A stretch of DNA of 64,000 nucleotides from Acidipropionibacterium virtanenii (GTDB lineage Bacteria; Actinomycetota; Actinomycetes; Propionibacteriales; Propionibacteriaceae), in the NCBI RefSeq assembly GCF_003325455.1, contig NZ_CP025198.1, forward strand, positions 2,790,001-2,854,000. Direction: 5' to 3'. A program made the position numbers and the translations under genes. Position 1 is the first letter of the stretch, and every line of letters starts with the position of its first letter. This document shows positions 10,841 to 20,252 of this stretch, piece after piece. The notes beneath the pieces are model-generated. The model did no database searches and had not been told where the DNA came from. It saw nothing but the letters and a program-made list of their open reading frames with translations.

Positions 10841-10977
10841 CCGTCTCTCCACCTCAACCTTCGCGTGTACCGAGGCCGTGCCCGCATGGCACGAATGATC
10901 AGTACCTCTCCAGTGTCCTTCACAACACCACCGATCTTCAGCATCCGACACGAACGATCCATTCCCAGACGGATCGA
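10837..10977 (-). pseudogene. Toxin-like C-terminal fragment upstream of the antitoxin
   Basis: The frame ending at 10837 reads SIRLGMDRSCRMLKIGG, then GEVLIIRAMRARPRYTRRL. This resembles the end of small actinobacterial proteins (pattern: MDRDxRxLxIG...LLEVVVL...IIHAMPxRPKYxRLL) that are usually encoded just before an RHH antitoxin. The N-terminal half is not recognisable before the divergent ABC gene at 11093, so I read it as a decayed toxin. It could instead be a short gene from ATG 10962 (41 codons). Confidence 0.4.
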
Positions 10978-11092
10978 CTTCGGCGGATCCTCCCGCGGGA
11001 GGAGGCCCGGAACCGTCCGTCGGCATGATCCGCGACGACGTGGCGGCTTCGTAGCGTCGAGGACGTTGATTCCAGTCCTCAGGAGGCATCCG

Positions 11093-11887
11093 ATGTCACA
11101 GACCCGCACCCTTCCCGCCGACCCGGCGGCCCCGCCCGCCGGGGAGATGTCACGGAACGCGGCCGTGCGCGCCGCCGACCTCACCAAGACCTATGGCGCC
11201 GACGCCACGCTCGTCCGGGCGCTGGACTCGGTGAGCCTGGAGCTGCCGGCCGGCCATTTCACCGCCATCATGGGAGCCTCGGGCTCCGGGAAATCCACCC
11301 TGCTGCACTGCATCACCGGACTCGACGCCCCCACCTCGGGGCAGGTGTGGATCGGCGGCACCGAGATCACCGCGCTGAGCGACGACGACCTCACCCGGCT
11401 GCGCCGCGATCACGTCGGCTTCATCTTCCAGTCCTTCAATCTGATGCCGACCCTGGACGCCGAGAAGAACATCCTGCTGCCGCTGAAGCTGTCGAGGCGC
11501 AGGGTCGACCGCCAGTGGTTCGACCGGGTCGCCCACCTGCTCGGCATCGACGACCGCCTGGACCACCGCCCCTCCGAATTGTCGGGCGGTCAGCAGCAGC
11601 GCGTCGCGGTGGCACGGGCTCTCATCACCCGACCCGACGTCATCGTCGCCGACGAACCCACCGGCGCCCTGGACTCGGAGGCCAGCGACGACCTGCTCGG
11701 TTTCCTGCGCAACTGCGTCGACGATCTGGGCCAGACCGTGGTGATGGTCACCCACGATCACCACGCCGCCGGCTACGCCGATCGTGTCGTCACGTTGAAA
11801 GACGGCCGAATCGACGAGGACCGCTGGCGCTCGGTGCGCGCTGGCATCCCCGCCCGCGCCGCCACCCACTCCGATCAGGAGGCCTGA
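11093..11887 (+). CDS. MacB/LolD-type ABC transporter ATP-binding protein
   Basis: 264 residues from ATG 11093, preceded by AGGAGG. Walker A GASGSGKS (about 60-67), Q-loop FIFQSFNLMPTL, signature LSGGQQQRVAVARAL, Walker B VIVADEPTGALD, H-loop VTHDHHAA. The FQSFNLMPTL and DEPTGALD wording is typical of the MacB/LolD/FtsE-like ATPases that work with large FtsX-domain permeases as mechanotransmission exporters. It is followed one base later by its permease. Confidence 0.95.
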   Translation: MSQTRTLPADPAAPPAGEMSRNAAVRAADLTKTYGADATLVRALDSVSLELPAGHFTAIMGASGSGKSTLLHCITGLDAPTSGQVWIGGTEITALSDDDLTRLRRDHVGFIFQSFNLMPTLDAEKNILLPLKLSRRRVDRQWFDRVAHLLGIDDRLDHRPSELSGGQQQRVAVARALITRPDVIVADEPTGALDSEASDDLLGFLRNCVDDLGQTVVMVTHDHHAAGYADRVVTLKDGRIDEDRWRSVRAGIPARAATHSDQEA

Positions 11888-11888
11888 G

Positions 11889-14348
11889 ATGATTCACGAA
11901 CGCCGCAGACTCGTCCCCACCCTGCTGGCCGTCATCCTGGGTATCGCCTTCCTTGCCGCCACCCTCATCATGTCGGCCACCATCAAGAGCTCCATAGTCG
12001 CCCAGACCTCCGCCTCGGTCGACGGGGCCGACGCCGTGGTCAGCGCGGACGACTCCACCACCATCCCGACCTCGGCGCTCTCCCGGATCAAGGCTCGTTC
12101 CGGTGTCGACGCCGTCGAACCGGCCATCTCCACCACCCTGCAGCGCACCGACCGGGCCTCGACGATCGAGGCGCACCTCACCCCGCCCCTGAGCCACGGC
12201 ACGAGTCTCGCCTCGGGCCGGCTGCCCAACAACGCCGGCGAGGTGGCCATCAACCCGCTGACCACCGACTCCGGGGTGAAGATCGGTCAGAAGATCAACC
12301 TGTCGGGATTCAGTGATGACGCCCCGGCCCGCCGGGTCACGGTCGTCGGGGTGATCTCCCCCGGCCCGCGCGTCTCCACGAACAACGACCAGCAGGTCTA
12401 TCTGGACGCCGCAACCCTCATGACACTGCGCGGCGAGCAGGGCTACGACACCATCTACGTCTCCGGTTCAGGCGGGCAGGACGCCGTCGCGGCCTCCGTG
12501 CGCGCCGTCCCCGGCCTGGACCACAAGGGCATCACCGTACGCACCGCCGACGCCCAGCGCGACGTCCTCACCGACCGGGCAATGGCCGGATCGGGGGCGA
12601 TGACCGGGTTCATGACGGCCTTCGCCGTCATCGCGCTGGCCGTCGGGGCGATCGTCATCGTCAACACCTTCGGCATCCTGGTGGCCCAGCGCACCCGCAC
12701 CATGGCGCTGGCCCGCTGCGTGGGCGCCACCCGCGCCCAGGTGCGCCGCTCGGTGATGGGAGACGCACTGGAGGTCGGCCTGACAGGATCGGTGCTCGGC
12801 GTGATCGCCGGCGCCGGACTGGCCCAACTCATCATCTCAGTGGCCGGTGACTCGACGAACATCCCGCTCGCCAACTGGATCTCGGTGTCGGCGGCCTCGA
12901 TCATCGTCCCGCTGGCGGCCGGCACGCTCGTCACCCTGCTAGCGGCCCTTCCCCCGGCCCGGCGCGCCACCCGGGTGCCGCCCGTCGCCGCCCTGTCCCC
13001 GGTGATCGCCGAACCGACCCGGCGGATCGGTCGAGTCCGGCTGGTGATCGGCCTGGTGCTCTTCGCCGCCGGGGCGGCGCTGCTGGCCTGGGCGGCCGTA
13101 GGCGCCGACTCGATGACGCCGGCCCTTCTGGCCGGGATCGCCGGCGGACTGATGAACTTCGCCGGTGTCCTGGTGCTCGCCGTGATCCTCATCCCCAGGC
13201 TGGCCCGCGTCATCGGCCGGGCTGCCGGGCGGGTCGGAGGGGTGCCCGCCGACCTGGCGGCCGAGAACGCCCGGCGCAATCCGGGCCGTGCCGCAGCCAC
13301 GGTCTCGGCCCTGCTGGTCGGCGTCACCCTCATCGTGATGACCGCCGTGGGCGCGGCCTGCGGCCAGTCGACCATCAACGCGGCCCTGGACAAGGAGTTC
13401 CCCTTCGACGCCTCGGTGACCAGCTCGCAGCCCGTGACCCCCGCCATGGTCAAGGCGATCTCCCGCACCGAGGGGGTCGCCTCCGCCGGCGCCGTCCCGC
13501 AGGCGGCGCTCACCCTGGGCGTCGAGGGCCACGACGACCGCAGCACCGAGGTGACCGGGCTGGGCTACGGCCCCCAGGCCCGCAGCACCTTCCGCGACAC
13601 CGCCCCGCTGAAGGGTCTGGACGACCGCCACGCGCTGGTCCAGGCCTCCGGGGTGAGGTCCAGTGACCGCGTCACGCTGAAGTCCGGCGGGCGCACCCTC
13701 ACCCTCACCGCGGTGGTGCCGGAGGGGGCGGACGCGTCGCTCGGCCAGGTGATGCTGACCTCCACCACGCTGGAGAAGGTGTCCCCCGGTGCGCAGCCCC
13801 ATCAGGCGCTGGTGCGCTACGCGCAGGGCACCGAGGCCTCCGACGTCACCTCGGCGCTGACCACCGCGCTGGCCCCCTACCCGGGCGCCAGCATCAACTC
13901 GGCCGCAGACGAGCGGGCGCAGGTGCAGCAGATCGTCACCATCATGATGGTGCTGGTGATCGGGCTGCTGGCGATCTCGGTGGTCATCGCCCTGGTGGGA
14001 GTGGCCAACACCCTGGGGCTGTCGGTGCTGGAACGTACCCGCGAGATCGGCCTGCTGAGGGCGCTGGGACTGACCCGGCGTCAGATCCGCGCGATGTTCG
14101 GCCACGAGGCCGTCCAGGAATCGGTGGCCGCCGTCATCGTCGGACTGGTACTCGGCTCGGCCTACGGCATCGCCGGCGCCTACGCCCTGCTGGGCAGCGA
14201 GGGAACCGCGACGATGCACATCTCCATTCCCTGGGCCCAGCTGGCCGCGGTGACCGTCGTCGCACTGGCGGCCGGCTGGCTGGCCTCGGTGATTCCGGGA
14301 CGCCATGCCGCCCGCATCAGCCCGGCGGTCGCCCTGGCCGGGGAGTGA
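11889..14348 (+). CDS. FtsX-like ABC transporter permease (two-domain)
   Basis: 819 residues, start ATG one base after the ATPase stop, with CAGGAGG upstream. Layout: TM1 (about 8-32), a MacB-like periplasmic domain, FtsX core helices (about 240-350), further helices (about 380-430), a second outside domain, and a second FtsX core (about 680-810) with LSVLERTREIGLLRALGLTR. The 10-helix duplicated form is the actinobacterial ABC exporter permease used for peptide antibiotics or lipid-linked substrates. Substrate unknown; the two-component system upstream is the likely regulator. Confidence 0.93.
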   Translation: MIHERRRLVPTLLAVILGIAFLAATLIMSATIKSSIVAQTSASVDGADAVVSADDSTTIPTSALSRIKARSGVDAVEPAISTTLQRTDRASTIEAHLTPPLSHGTSLASGRLPNNAGEVAINPLTTDSGVKIGQKINLSGFSDDAPARRVTVVGVISPGPRVSTNNDQQVYLDAATLMTLRGEQGYDTIYVSGSGGQDAVAASVRAVPGLDHKGITVRTADAQRDVLTDRAMAGSGAMTGFMTAFAVIALAVGAIVIVNTFGILVAQRTRTMALARCVGATRAQVRRSVMGDALEVGLTGSVLGVIAGAGLAQLIISVAGDSTNIPLANWISVSAASIIVPLAAGTLVTLLAALPPARRATRVPPVAALSPVIAEPTRRIGRVRLVIGLVLFAAGAALLAWAAVGADSMTPALLAGIAGGLMNFAGVLVLAVILIPRLARVIGRAAGRVGGVPADLAAENARRNPGRAAATVSALLVGVTLIVMTAVGAACGQSTINAALDKEFPFDASVTSSQPVTPAMVKAISRTEGVASAGAVPQAALTLGVEGHDDRSTEVTGLGYGPQARSTFRDTAPLKGLDDRHALVQASGVRSSDRVTLKSGGRTLTLTAVVPEGADASLGQVMLTSTTLEKVSPGAQPHQALVRYAQGTEASDVTSALTTALAPYPGASINSAADERAQVQQIVTIMMVLVIGLLAISVVIALVGVANTLGLSVLERTREIGLLRALGLTRRQIRAMFGHEAVQESVAAVIVGLVLGSAYGIAGAYALLGSEGTATMHISIPWAQLAAVTVVALAAGWLASVIPGRHAARISPAVALAGE

Positions 14349-14359
14349 TCCCCACGATC

Positions 14360-14416
14360 CTCCAGGGTTCGCACGCCGCTCCTTGTAATACCTGGAGCGG
14401 CGTGCGAACCCTGGAG
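14360..14416. repeat. Long intergenic hairpin H2 (23-bp perfect stem)
   Basis: Arms 14360-14382 and 14394-14416 are perfect reverse complements with an 11-base loop. It begins 11 bases after the ABC permease stop. Its arm is 19/23 identical to part of the arm of hairpin H6 (60657-60726). Confidence 0.85.
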
Positions 14417-14556
14417 CGTCGTCGCACGGACCGCTGGATGAGCAGGACAGATGGAGCAGGTGAACCCGGGGGAGCACATCTTCGGCGCACCTCACCATCA
14501 TGGCCACTCCCCGACCACCCGAGTCGTCCCGCTCGCCGGTATCTAGGATGCGGGGA

Positions 14557-16014
14557 GTGAGTCAACCCCAGCCCCCCACCGATACAGCGCCCCGAACAGA
14601 CGGGGCGCCTACCGAGAATCCGAAGGACGAGTCTCCGATCGCCCTGCGCCGGGGCCTGCACAACCGCCACATCCAGCTCATCGCGTTGGGCGGGGCGATC
14701 GGCACCGGGCTGTTCTACGGCGCCTCCGACTCCATCTCGGCCGCCGGACCGGCCGTCATCGTCAGCTACCTGATCGGCGGCATCGTCATCTACCTGGTGA
14801 TGCGGGCCCTGGGCGAGATGAGCGTCCACAACCCGACCTCCGGCGCCTTCTCCGAGTACGCCCACGACTACTGGGGAGATCTCGCGGGCTTCGTGTCGGG
14901 CTGGAACTACTGGTTCAACTACATCGCCGTGTCGATGGCCGAGCTGTCGGTGGTGGGCATCTACATCAACTACTGGTTCCCGGACGTTCCCCAGTGGGTC
15001 ACCGCGGCCGTGGTCCTGATCCTCATCACTGCCATCAACCTGCTCCACGTGCGCGCATACGGGGAGTTCGAGTTCTGGTTCGCCATCATCAAGGTGGTCG
15101 CCATCCTCGCGATGATCGCCCTCGGCCTGTGGATCATGTTCTTCGGCGCCGGCGGGCATCCGGCCACCGGCCTCACCAACCTGTGGGCCCACGGCGGATT
15201 CATGCCCAACGGACTGCACGGAGTGATGACCGGCCTGGTCGTCGTGATGTTCTCCTTCGGCGGGGTCGAGCTCATCGGCATCACCGCCGGCGAGGCAGAG
15301 GATCCGCAGCGCTCCATCCCCAGGGCCATCAACCAGGTGGTCTATCGGATCCTCATCTTCTACGTCGGCGCGATCCTCGTCATCGTCTCGCTGACGCCGT
15401 GGACGAGGATCGACGGCAAGGCGAGCCCCTTCGTCCAGATCTTCGACCAGGTCGGGATCCCCGGAGCCGCCGCCATCCTCAACGTCGTCGTCCTCACCGC
15501 CGCCGCGTCGACCTACAACTCGGGCCTGTACTCCAACGGCCGGATGCTCTTCTCCCTGGCTCACCAGGGCAACGCCCCGAAGATCCTCGGCAGGGTGAGC
15601 CGGCACGGCTCCCCATGGGTCGGCATCATCGCCTCCAGCGTCGTCACCGCCATCGCCGTGGTGCTCACCGCCGTGCTGCCTTCCCAGGCCTTCTCCTACG
15701 TCATGTCGATCGCACTGATCGCCGCTTTCATCAACTGGGGGATGGTCGTCATCACCCAGCTGCTGTTCCGCCGGAGGATGGACGCCGACGCCGCGGCGGC
15801 GCTGCGCTTCCGGATGCCCGGCGCGCCCGTGACGAACTGGCTCGTCCTGGCATTCATGGCCGTTATCGTCGTGCTGATGATCCTGTCGGGAAACCCGGCC
15901 TACCAGATCGCGGTGGGCGTCGGACCGGTCTGGCTCATCATCCTCATCGCCGGCTGGGCGCTGTCTCGGCTCCCCCGGCGCCGACGTGAAGCCGCAACGG
16001 ACCGGAAGGACTGA
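14557..16014 (+). CDS. Amino-acid permease, AAT family (APC superfamily)
   Basis: 485 residues from GTG 14557. TAGGAT lies 7 bases before this GTG, so a leaderless transcript is likely; ATG 14548 and an upstream ATG at 14500 are alternatives. RGLHNRHIQLIALGGAIGTGLF is the classic opening (seen as RHIQLIALGGAIGTGLF), followed by 12 membrane segments with SGAFSEYA, SGWNYW and GITAGEAEDP. These mark the AAT group (AroP, LysP, ProY, GabP) that import amino acids with protons in the cytoplasmic membrane. The substrate cannot be assigned. Confidence 0.9.
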   Translation: MSQPQPPTDTAPRTDGAPTENPKDESPIALRRGLHNRHIQLIALGGAIGTGLFYGASDSISAAGPAVIVSYLIGGIVIYLVMRALGEMSVHNPTSGAFSEYAHDYWGDLAGFVSGWNYWFNYIAVSMAELSVVGIYINYWFPDVPQWVTAAVVLILITAINLLHVRAYGEFEFWFAIIKVVAILAMIALGLWIMFFGAGGHPATGLTNLWAHGGFMPNGLHGVMTGLVVVMFSFGGVELIGITAGEAEDPQRSIPRAINQVVYRILIFYVGAILVIVSLTPWTRIDGKASPFVQIFDQVGIPGAAAILNVVVLTAAASTYNSGLYSNGRMLFSLAHQGNAPKILGRVSRHGSPWVGIIASSVVTAIAVVLTAVLPSQAFSYVMSIALIAAFINWGMVVITQLLFRRRMDADAAAALRFRMPGAPVTNWLVLAFMAVIVVLMILSGNPAYQIAVGVGPVWLIILIAGWALSRLPRRRREAATDRKD

Positions 16015-16021
16015 GATCGCG

Positions 16022-17599
16022 ATGAGCATTGTGCTGGACTTCCTGGCAGCTCACCAACTCGTCACCATCCTGGTGGTGCTCGCTCTGGGAGCGCTGCTGG
16101 GCCAGATCAGATTCGGACCCCTGCGGTTCGGAGCCGCCGGCGCCCTGTTCATGGGCCTGGTGGTGGGGGCACTCGACCCGAGGCTGGGCCAGGGACTCGG
16201 CAGCATCAAGGCCCTGGGCGTCGTGCTCTTCTGCTACACGGTGGGCCTCGCGGCGGGCGCGACCTTCATCTCCGACCTCAAACGGCAGTGGTCGCTCATG
16301 GTCGCAGGGGTCGTCGGGCTGGCCGCGATGGCCGCCGCCGCCCTGGGACTCGGCCGCCTCTTCGGCCTCACCTCCCCCCACGTCGCCGGGCTCTACGCCG
16401 GCGTTCTCACCTCCCCGGCCATCGACGCCGCCCAGGAGGCCACCCAGGGGGCCGGCGACACGCTGGTGGGCTACGCCATCTCCTACCCGGTCGGCGTCAT
16501 CGTGGCGATGATCATGGTGTCCTTCGTGGCCGGCAGGAAGTGGCCGGCCACCAAGGACAACACCTCGATGGCCGAGGCCGGCCTCACGGCGGTGTCCACC
16601 GTCGTCGACCGGGAGACGTCGATCCGCGCCACCCCCGGGTTCACCGACGACCAGATCCGCATCTCCTATCTGCTGCGCGAGGGCGAGATGCAGCTGGCCA
16701 CCCCCGACGACGACCTCCACGTCGGCGATCAGGTGCTGGTGGTCGGCAATCCCGACGACGTCGAACGCGCCGTCGAACACCTGGGCCACCGCTCCAAGAA
16801 GCGCCTCACCGACGATCGCAACACGGTGGACTTCCGACGCTTCCTGGTCTCCAACCCGGCGCTCATCGGGCGGCGGCTCGGAGACATCGACGTGCGCGGA
16901 CGCACCAACGGCAAGGTCACCCGGGTACGCCGCGGCGATCTGGACATGCTGGCCAATGACGACATCATCCTCCAGCCCGGCGACCGGGTGCTGGCCGTGG
17001 TGCCCGCCAACCGGCTGTCGGACGCCGCCGACCTCTTCGGCGACTCCGAGGCCCGCGTCTCCCAGGTCGACGCCCTGTCCCTGGGACTGGGGGCCGCCAT
17101 GGGACTGGTCCTCGGCGCGATTCTGGTGGCGCTGCCCGGCGGCCTGAAGTTCGAGCTCGGTGCCGCCGCCGGACCGTTGGTGATGGGCATGATCCTCGGG
17201 GCGGTACACCGCACCGGGCCGCTGCGCTGGGACCTGCCCCACGCCACCAACAACATCCTGCGCCAGCTCGGCCTGATGATCTTCCTGGCTTGCGTCGGCC
17301 TGGCCTCGGGCCCGGCATTCACCTCCCAGGCCCTCAGCTGGCACGGGTTGGGGATCGTCGTGGTCTCCACCGTGTCCCTGATCCTCGGCGGACTCATCCT
17401 GCTGGTGGCGGCCCGGCGTCTGGGGCTCTCGGCGCAGCGGGCGGCCGGCGGCTTCGCCGGGTTCGTCGGTCAGCCGGCCATCCTCGGCTACGCCAACTCC
17501 CTGGCCAACGACGAGCGGATCGATTCGGCCTACGGGGCGCTGTTCGCCCTGGGAACAGTGGTCAAGATCATGCTCGTCCAGGTCATCGCGTTGCTTTGA
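16022..17599 (+). CDS. AspT/YidE-type transporter with two TrkA_C domains
   Basis: 525 residues. N-terminal block of about five helices, two TrkA_C regulatory domains in the middle (about 195-265 and 285-350, with GDQVLVVG and GDRVLAVVP), then a second helix block with LGAAMGLVLG, GGFAGFVGQPAILGYAN and a final hydrophobic tail. This is the aspartate:alanine exchanger (AAE) architecture. AspT exchanges aspartate and alanine in decarboxylating bacteria; most YidE-like relatives have unknown substrates. It follows the amino-acid permease by 7 bases, so both are probably one operon. An aspartase is encoded 40 kb away, which may or may not be related. Confidence 0.88.
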   Translation: MSIVLDFLAAHQLVTILVVLALGALLGQIRFGPLRFGAAGALFMGLVVGALDPRLGQGLGSIKALGVVLFCYTVGLAAGATFISDLKRQWSLMVAGVVGLAAMAAAALGLGRLFGLTSPHVAGLYAGVLTSPAIDAAQEATQGAGDTLVGYAISYPVGVIVAMIMVSFVAGRKWPATKDNTSMAEAGLTAVSTVVDRETSIRATPGFTDDQIRISYLLREGEMQLATPDDDLHVGDQVLVVGNPDDVERAVEHLGHRSKKRLTDDRNTVDFRRFLVSNPALIGRRLGDIDVRGRTNGKVTRVRRGDLDMLANDDIILQPGDRVLAVVPANRLSDAADLFGDSEARVSQVDALSLGLGAAMGLVLGAILVALPGGLKFELGAAAGPLVMGMILGAVHRTGPLRWDLPHATNNILRQLGLMIFLACVGLASGPAFTSQALSWHGLGIVVVSTVSLILGGLILLVAARRLGLSAQRAAGGFAGFVGQPAILGYANSLANDERIDSAYGALFALGTVVKIMLVQVIALL

Positions 17600-17603
17600 C
17601 AGA

Positions 17604-17621
17604 GGGGGAGACGACTCCCCC
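17604..17621 (+). terminator. Terminator-like hairpin after the AspT-like gene
   Basis: GGGGGAG-ACGA-CTCCCCC, a perfect 7-bp stem starting 5 bases after the stop codon. Confidence 0.55.
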
Positions 17622-17757
17622 ACGCTCGCGCAGGCGCTCGCTGCCCCCTCGACGGACGGCTCTGGTGGAACTTGAGATTGCCACCGTGGCCGGCCGCTGC
17701 GGTCCGGATCCGCGACCGCGTCCGGCCGCTGCCTTCCCGAGCGACGATCTGCGGTCG

Positions 17758-18477
17758 TCAGCTCCGGGCGTGCTCGGTCCGCGCCACCTGATCGGCCAAG
17801 TCCTCGGGGGCCAGGTCGGCCCGTTCGAACTCGGTGGTCAGCGGCAACCTCAACTGCAGGTCCGTGCCCACGCACACCTCGACCGACCCCGAGCTGATCT
17901 CGAAATCGACGACGTGACCGCCGTGGGTCCGGCCCTCGTCGATGAAGTGGACGTGGCAGCCGGGCACCGAGATGCCCTGCTGGTACACCGGGGTGCGGAA
18001 CCCCACGAAGGTGCCGTCGACCTCCTCGAGACGCACCACCTCCTCCCCGTCGGTGGCCTGGACCATCGGACGGAAGGGCTTGGCCTGTTCGACGACGGTT
18101 CGCGTCGTGACCCACTCGACATGCCCCCGGATCCGCAGCGCATACATGTAGTTGGCGCTGGGAAGCAGCCCGTCGATGAGTTTCGACAGGTCGGGACGGT
18201 GCAGCGGGCGGGTGATCTCCAACCGGTGCGAGGGGACGAAGTTCGTCACCGTGGCATAGGGCGTGAACTGGCTCATCGCCGCCGGCCGGGTGGTGCCGTC
18301 GGAGCGCAGCTGGAAGCACCTCCCGTCGAGGATGATCATCTCCCCGTCCAGGGCGTTGAAGGTCCCGATGCCGAAGGAGCCGTGGGAGAGCAGCTCGCCG
18401 ATGGACATCTCATCCTCGTAGACGCCGTCCATGAGCGAGGAGATGAGGCTGGTCTGGAAGAACTCGTGCCGGTTCAC
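17758..18477 (-). CDS. alsD: Alpha-acetolactate decarboxylase
   Basis: 239 residues, full family length (230-260). It decarboxylates 2-acetolactate to (R)-acetoin in the cytosol. Family motifs: LLSHGSFGIGTFNALDGEM near residue 30 (as GSFGIGTFNALDGEM, with the catalytic Glu), and GCHVHFIDEGRTHGGHV (about 190-206), whose histidines bind the active-site zinc. A zinc alcohol dehydrogenase is encoded 56 bases upstream on the same strand, suggesting a small acetoin/2,3-butanediol unit. No acetolactate synthase is in the window. Confidence 0.93.
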   Translation of the reverse strand: MNRHEFFQTSLISSLMDGVYEDEMSIGELLSHGSFGIGTFNALDGEMIILDGRCFQLRSDGTTRPAAMSQFTPYATVTNFVPSHRLEITRPLHRPDLSKLIDGLLPSANYMYALRIRGHVEWVTTRTVVEQAKPFRPMVQATDGEEVVRLEEVDGTFVGFRTPVYQQGISVPGCHVHFIDEGRTHGGHVVDFEISSGSVEVCVGTDLQLRLPLTTEFERADLAPEDLADQVARTEHARS

Positions 18478-18533
18478 ACATCCAGCTTAAGCACGCCGCC
18501 ATGCTGGATGACATCCGTCGAGGCCCGCGGGGC

Positions 18534-19577
18534 TCATGGCCGGACCAGGATGCGGATCGGATTGTTCCGGTGCTGCTCCAGATCCTCGATACCGCGCTGC
18601 ACCTCGTCCAGGGGCACCACCTCCGAGATCGACTCCGACAGGTCGAGGCGATGGTAGGAGAGCATCTCGGCGAGCATGGCGATGTCCTGGCCGTGGTAGC
18701 CCAGATGCCCCATGACCCTCTTGCGCTCCAGGTTGAAGTTCATGAAGGGTCCCGCGTCAATGCTCTGGCTGGACAGTCCCAGCGAGACAGCCTTGCCGTT
18801 GACGTCCAGGGAGTCCACGGCAGCGCGCAGGGTGGGCCTGATGCCGACGGCGTCGAAGGCGACGTCGATCATTCTCCCGTTGGTGAGCTCCTCGATCCTG
18901 GCCATGAGATCCGGGTCGTCGCTGCGCAGGATGTGGTCCGCACCGACCCGCTTCGCCCTGGCCAGCACCTCGTCGTTGAGATCGATGGCGATCACCGGCA
19001 CGCCGCCGGCCGCCTTGGCGAGCTGGACCAGATGAGTCCCGACCCCGCCGACTCCCCATACCGCCACCGCGTTGCCCATGTGCACCTGGGCGGTGTGCAC
19101 GACAGCGGCATAGGGGGTGGAGACGGCATCGGCCAGCAGCGCCGCCTGGTCCATCGGCACATTGTCGGGGATCTTGGTGAGGCCGGTCGCGGCGGCCTCG
19201 TGGTACTTCGCCCAGGCCCCGTCGTAGGCGAAGGCCATGAGGTTGAGGTGAAGACAGTTGGCGAAGTCGCCGCGGCGACACTTCCGGCAGTTCAGGCAGG
19301 GGCGCCCGGCCGAGGGGATGACGCGGTCCCCCACCTTCCAGCCGGTGACCCCGGCGCCGAGCTCGACTACCGTCCCGGACGCCTCGTGACCCTGGGTGAC
19401 CACCGGCAGCTGAGCCGGGAAGGTGCCGTTGATGAGGCTGAGATCCGAGTGGCAGATGCCGCAGTAGGCAACCTCGACGAGCACATTGCCCGGGCCGGGG
19501 TGCGGCACGGGCACCTCCTCCAGGTGGATGCTCCTGTCCTGGGCGTAGAACCTCTCGGCCAGCATGGTTTCAGTCAT
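18534..19577 (-). CDS. Zinc-dependent alcohol dehydrogenase (MDR family)
   Basis: 347 residues from ATG 19577 with GAAGGAG upstream; the longer frame to 19661 lacks homology. Catalytic zinc motif CGICHSDL, GHEASGTV with the conserved GHE, four structural-zinc cysteines in CLNCRKCRRGDFANC, and NAD-binding GVGGVGTHLVQLAK. Medium-chain alcohol dehydrogenases of this type oxidise primary or secondary alcohols with NAD(H). Being upstream of acetolactate decarboxylase, it may reduce acetoin to 2,3-butanediol; that is a context guess. Confidence 0.88.
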   Translation of the reverse strand: MTETMLAERFYAQDRSIHLEEVPVPHPGPGNVLVEVAYCGICHSDLSLINGTFPAQLPVVTQGHEASGTVVELGAGVTGWKVGDRVIPSAGRPCLNCRKCRRGDFANCLHLNLMAFAYDGAWAKYHEAAATGLTKIPDNVPMDQAALLADAVSTPYAAVVHTAQVHMGNAVAVWGVGGVGTHLVQLAKAAGGVPVIAIDLNDEVLARAKRVGADHILRSDDPDLMARIEELTNGRMIDVAFDAVGIRPTLRAAVDSLDVNGKAVSLGLSSQSIDAGPFMNFNLERKRVMGHLGYHGQDIAMLAEMLSYHRLDLSESISEVVPLDEVQRGIEDLEQHRNNPIRILVRP

Positions 19578-19813
19578 CGCACACTCCTTCATGTCCGCGC
19601 GCCGGACCTGCCGGTGAGGGCTTCGATGCACCTCACGCCGAAAATGGTCCGACCAAAGCACCCTAGCTCACGCGCACCCTGGGGCATCCGGGCCGGTGGC
19701 CAGACGAATCCCCCGGCAGTCGGGGGATCTGAGCCCGTTCGAGCCGAGCACCCCCAACTGCCGGGGGATCGGTCACCTCGCCTGAGGACGGAGTGACACC
19801 GCCGCAGAACGGA

Positions 19814-20251
19814 TCAGCGGGGCGGCAGGGCCAGCTGGGCGTGGACGATGGTGCGCCCCATGTGGACCCGCCCGGTCGACTCGGCGGTGAAGACCCGGGG
19901 ATCGGCCTGATTCTCGTAACCCATCGCCTGCATCCTGCGGACCGTCTGGCCGAGTTGTTCCACCTGATCGTTGAGGTGCTCGATCCGGGTCTCCAGCTCG
20001 ATGATCCGCCGGATCCCGTTGAGATTGATGCCCTCCTCCTGGGACAGGTGCTGGACAGTCCTCAGGCGGGCGACGTCGCGCGGGGAGTAGCGACGTCCGC
20101 GCCCCTTGGCCCGGCTGGGGACCACCAGCCCGAGCCGGTCATAGGTGCGCAGCGTCTGCGGGTGCATTCCGGCCAGTTCGGACGCCACCGAGATCGGGAA
20201 GATGGGGGCGTCCTGGTCGATCCTGGCCAGGCCCGTCGGCTCCCCGGCCAT
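19814..20251 (-). CDS. hspR: Heat-shock repressor HspR (MerR family)
   Basis: 145 residues. MerR-type winged helix (about 17-85): VASELAGMHPQTLRTYDRLGLV, cut here as ASELAGMHPQTLRTYDR, then GRGRRYSPRDVARLR, followed by a dimerisation coil. HspR binds HAIR palindromes together with DnaK and represses dnaK and clpB until unfolded proteins titrate DnaK away. It is the last gene of the dnaK operon (1 base after dnaJ), giving autoregulation, and four HAIR sites are visible in this window. Confidence 0.96.
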   Translation of the reverse strand: MAGEPTGLARIDQDAPIFPISVASELAGMHPQTLRTYDRLGLVVPSRAKGRGRRYSPRDVARLRTVQHLSQEEGINLNGIRRIIELETRIEHLNDQVEQLGQTVRRMQAMGYENQADPRVFTAESTGRVHMGRTIVHAQLALPPR

Positions 20252-20252
20252 C

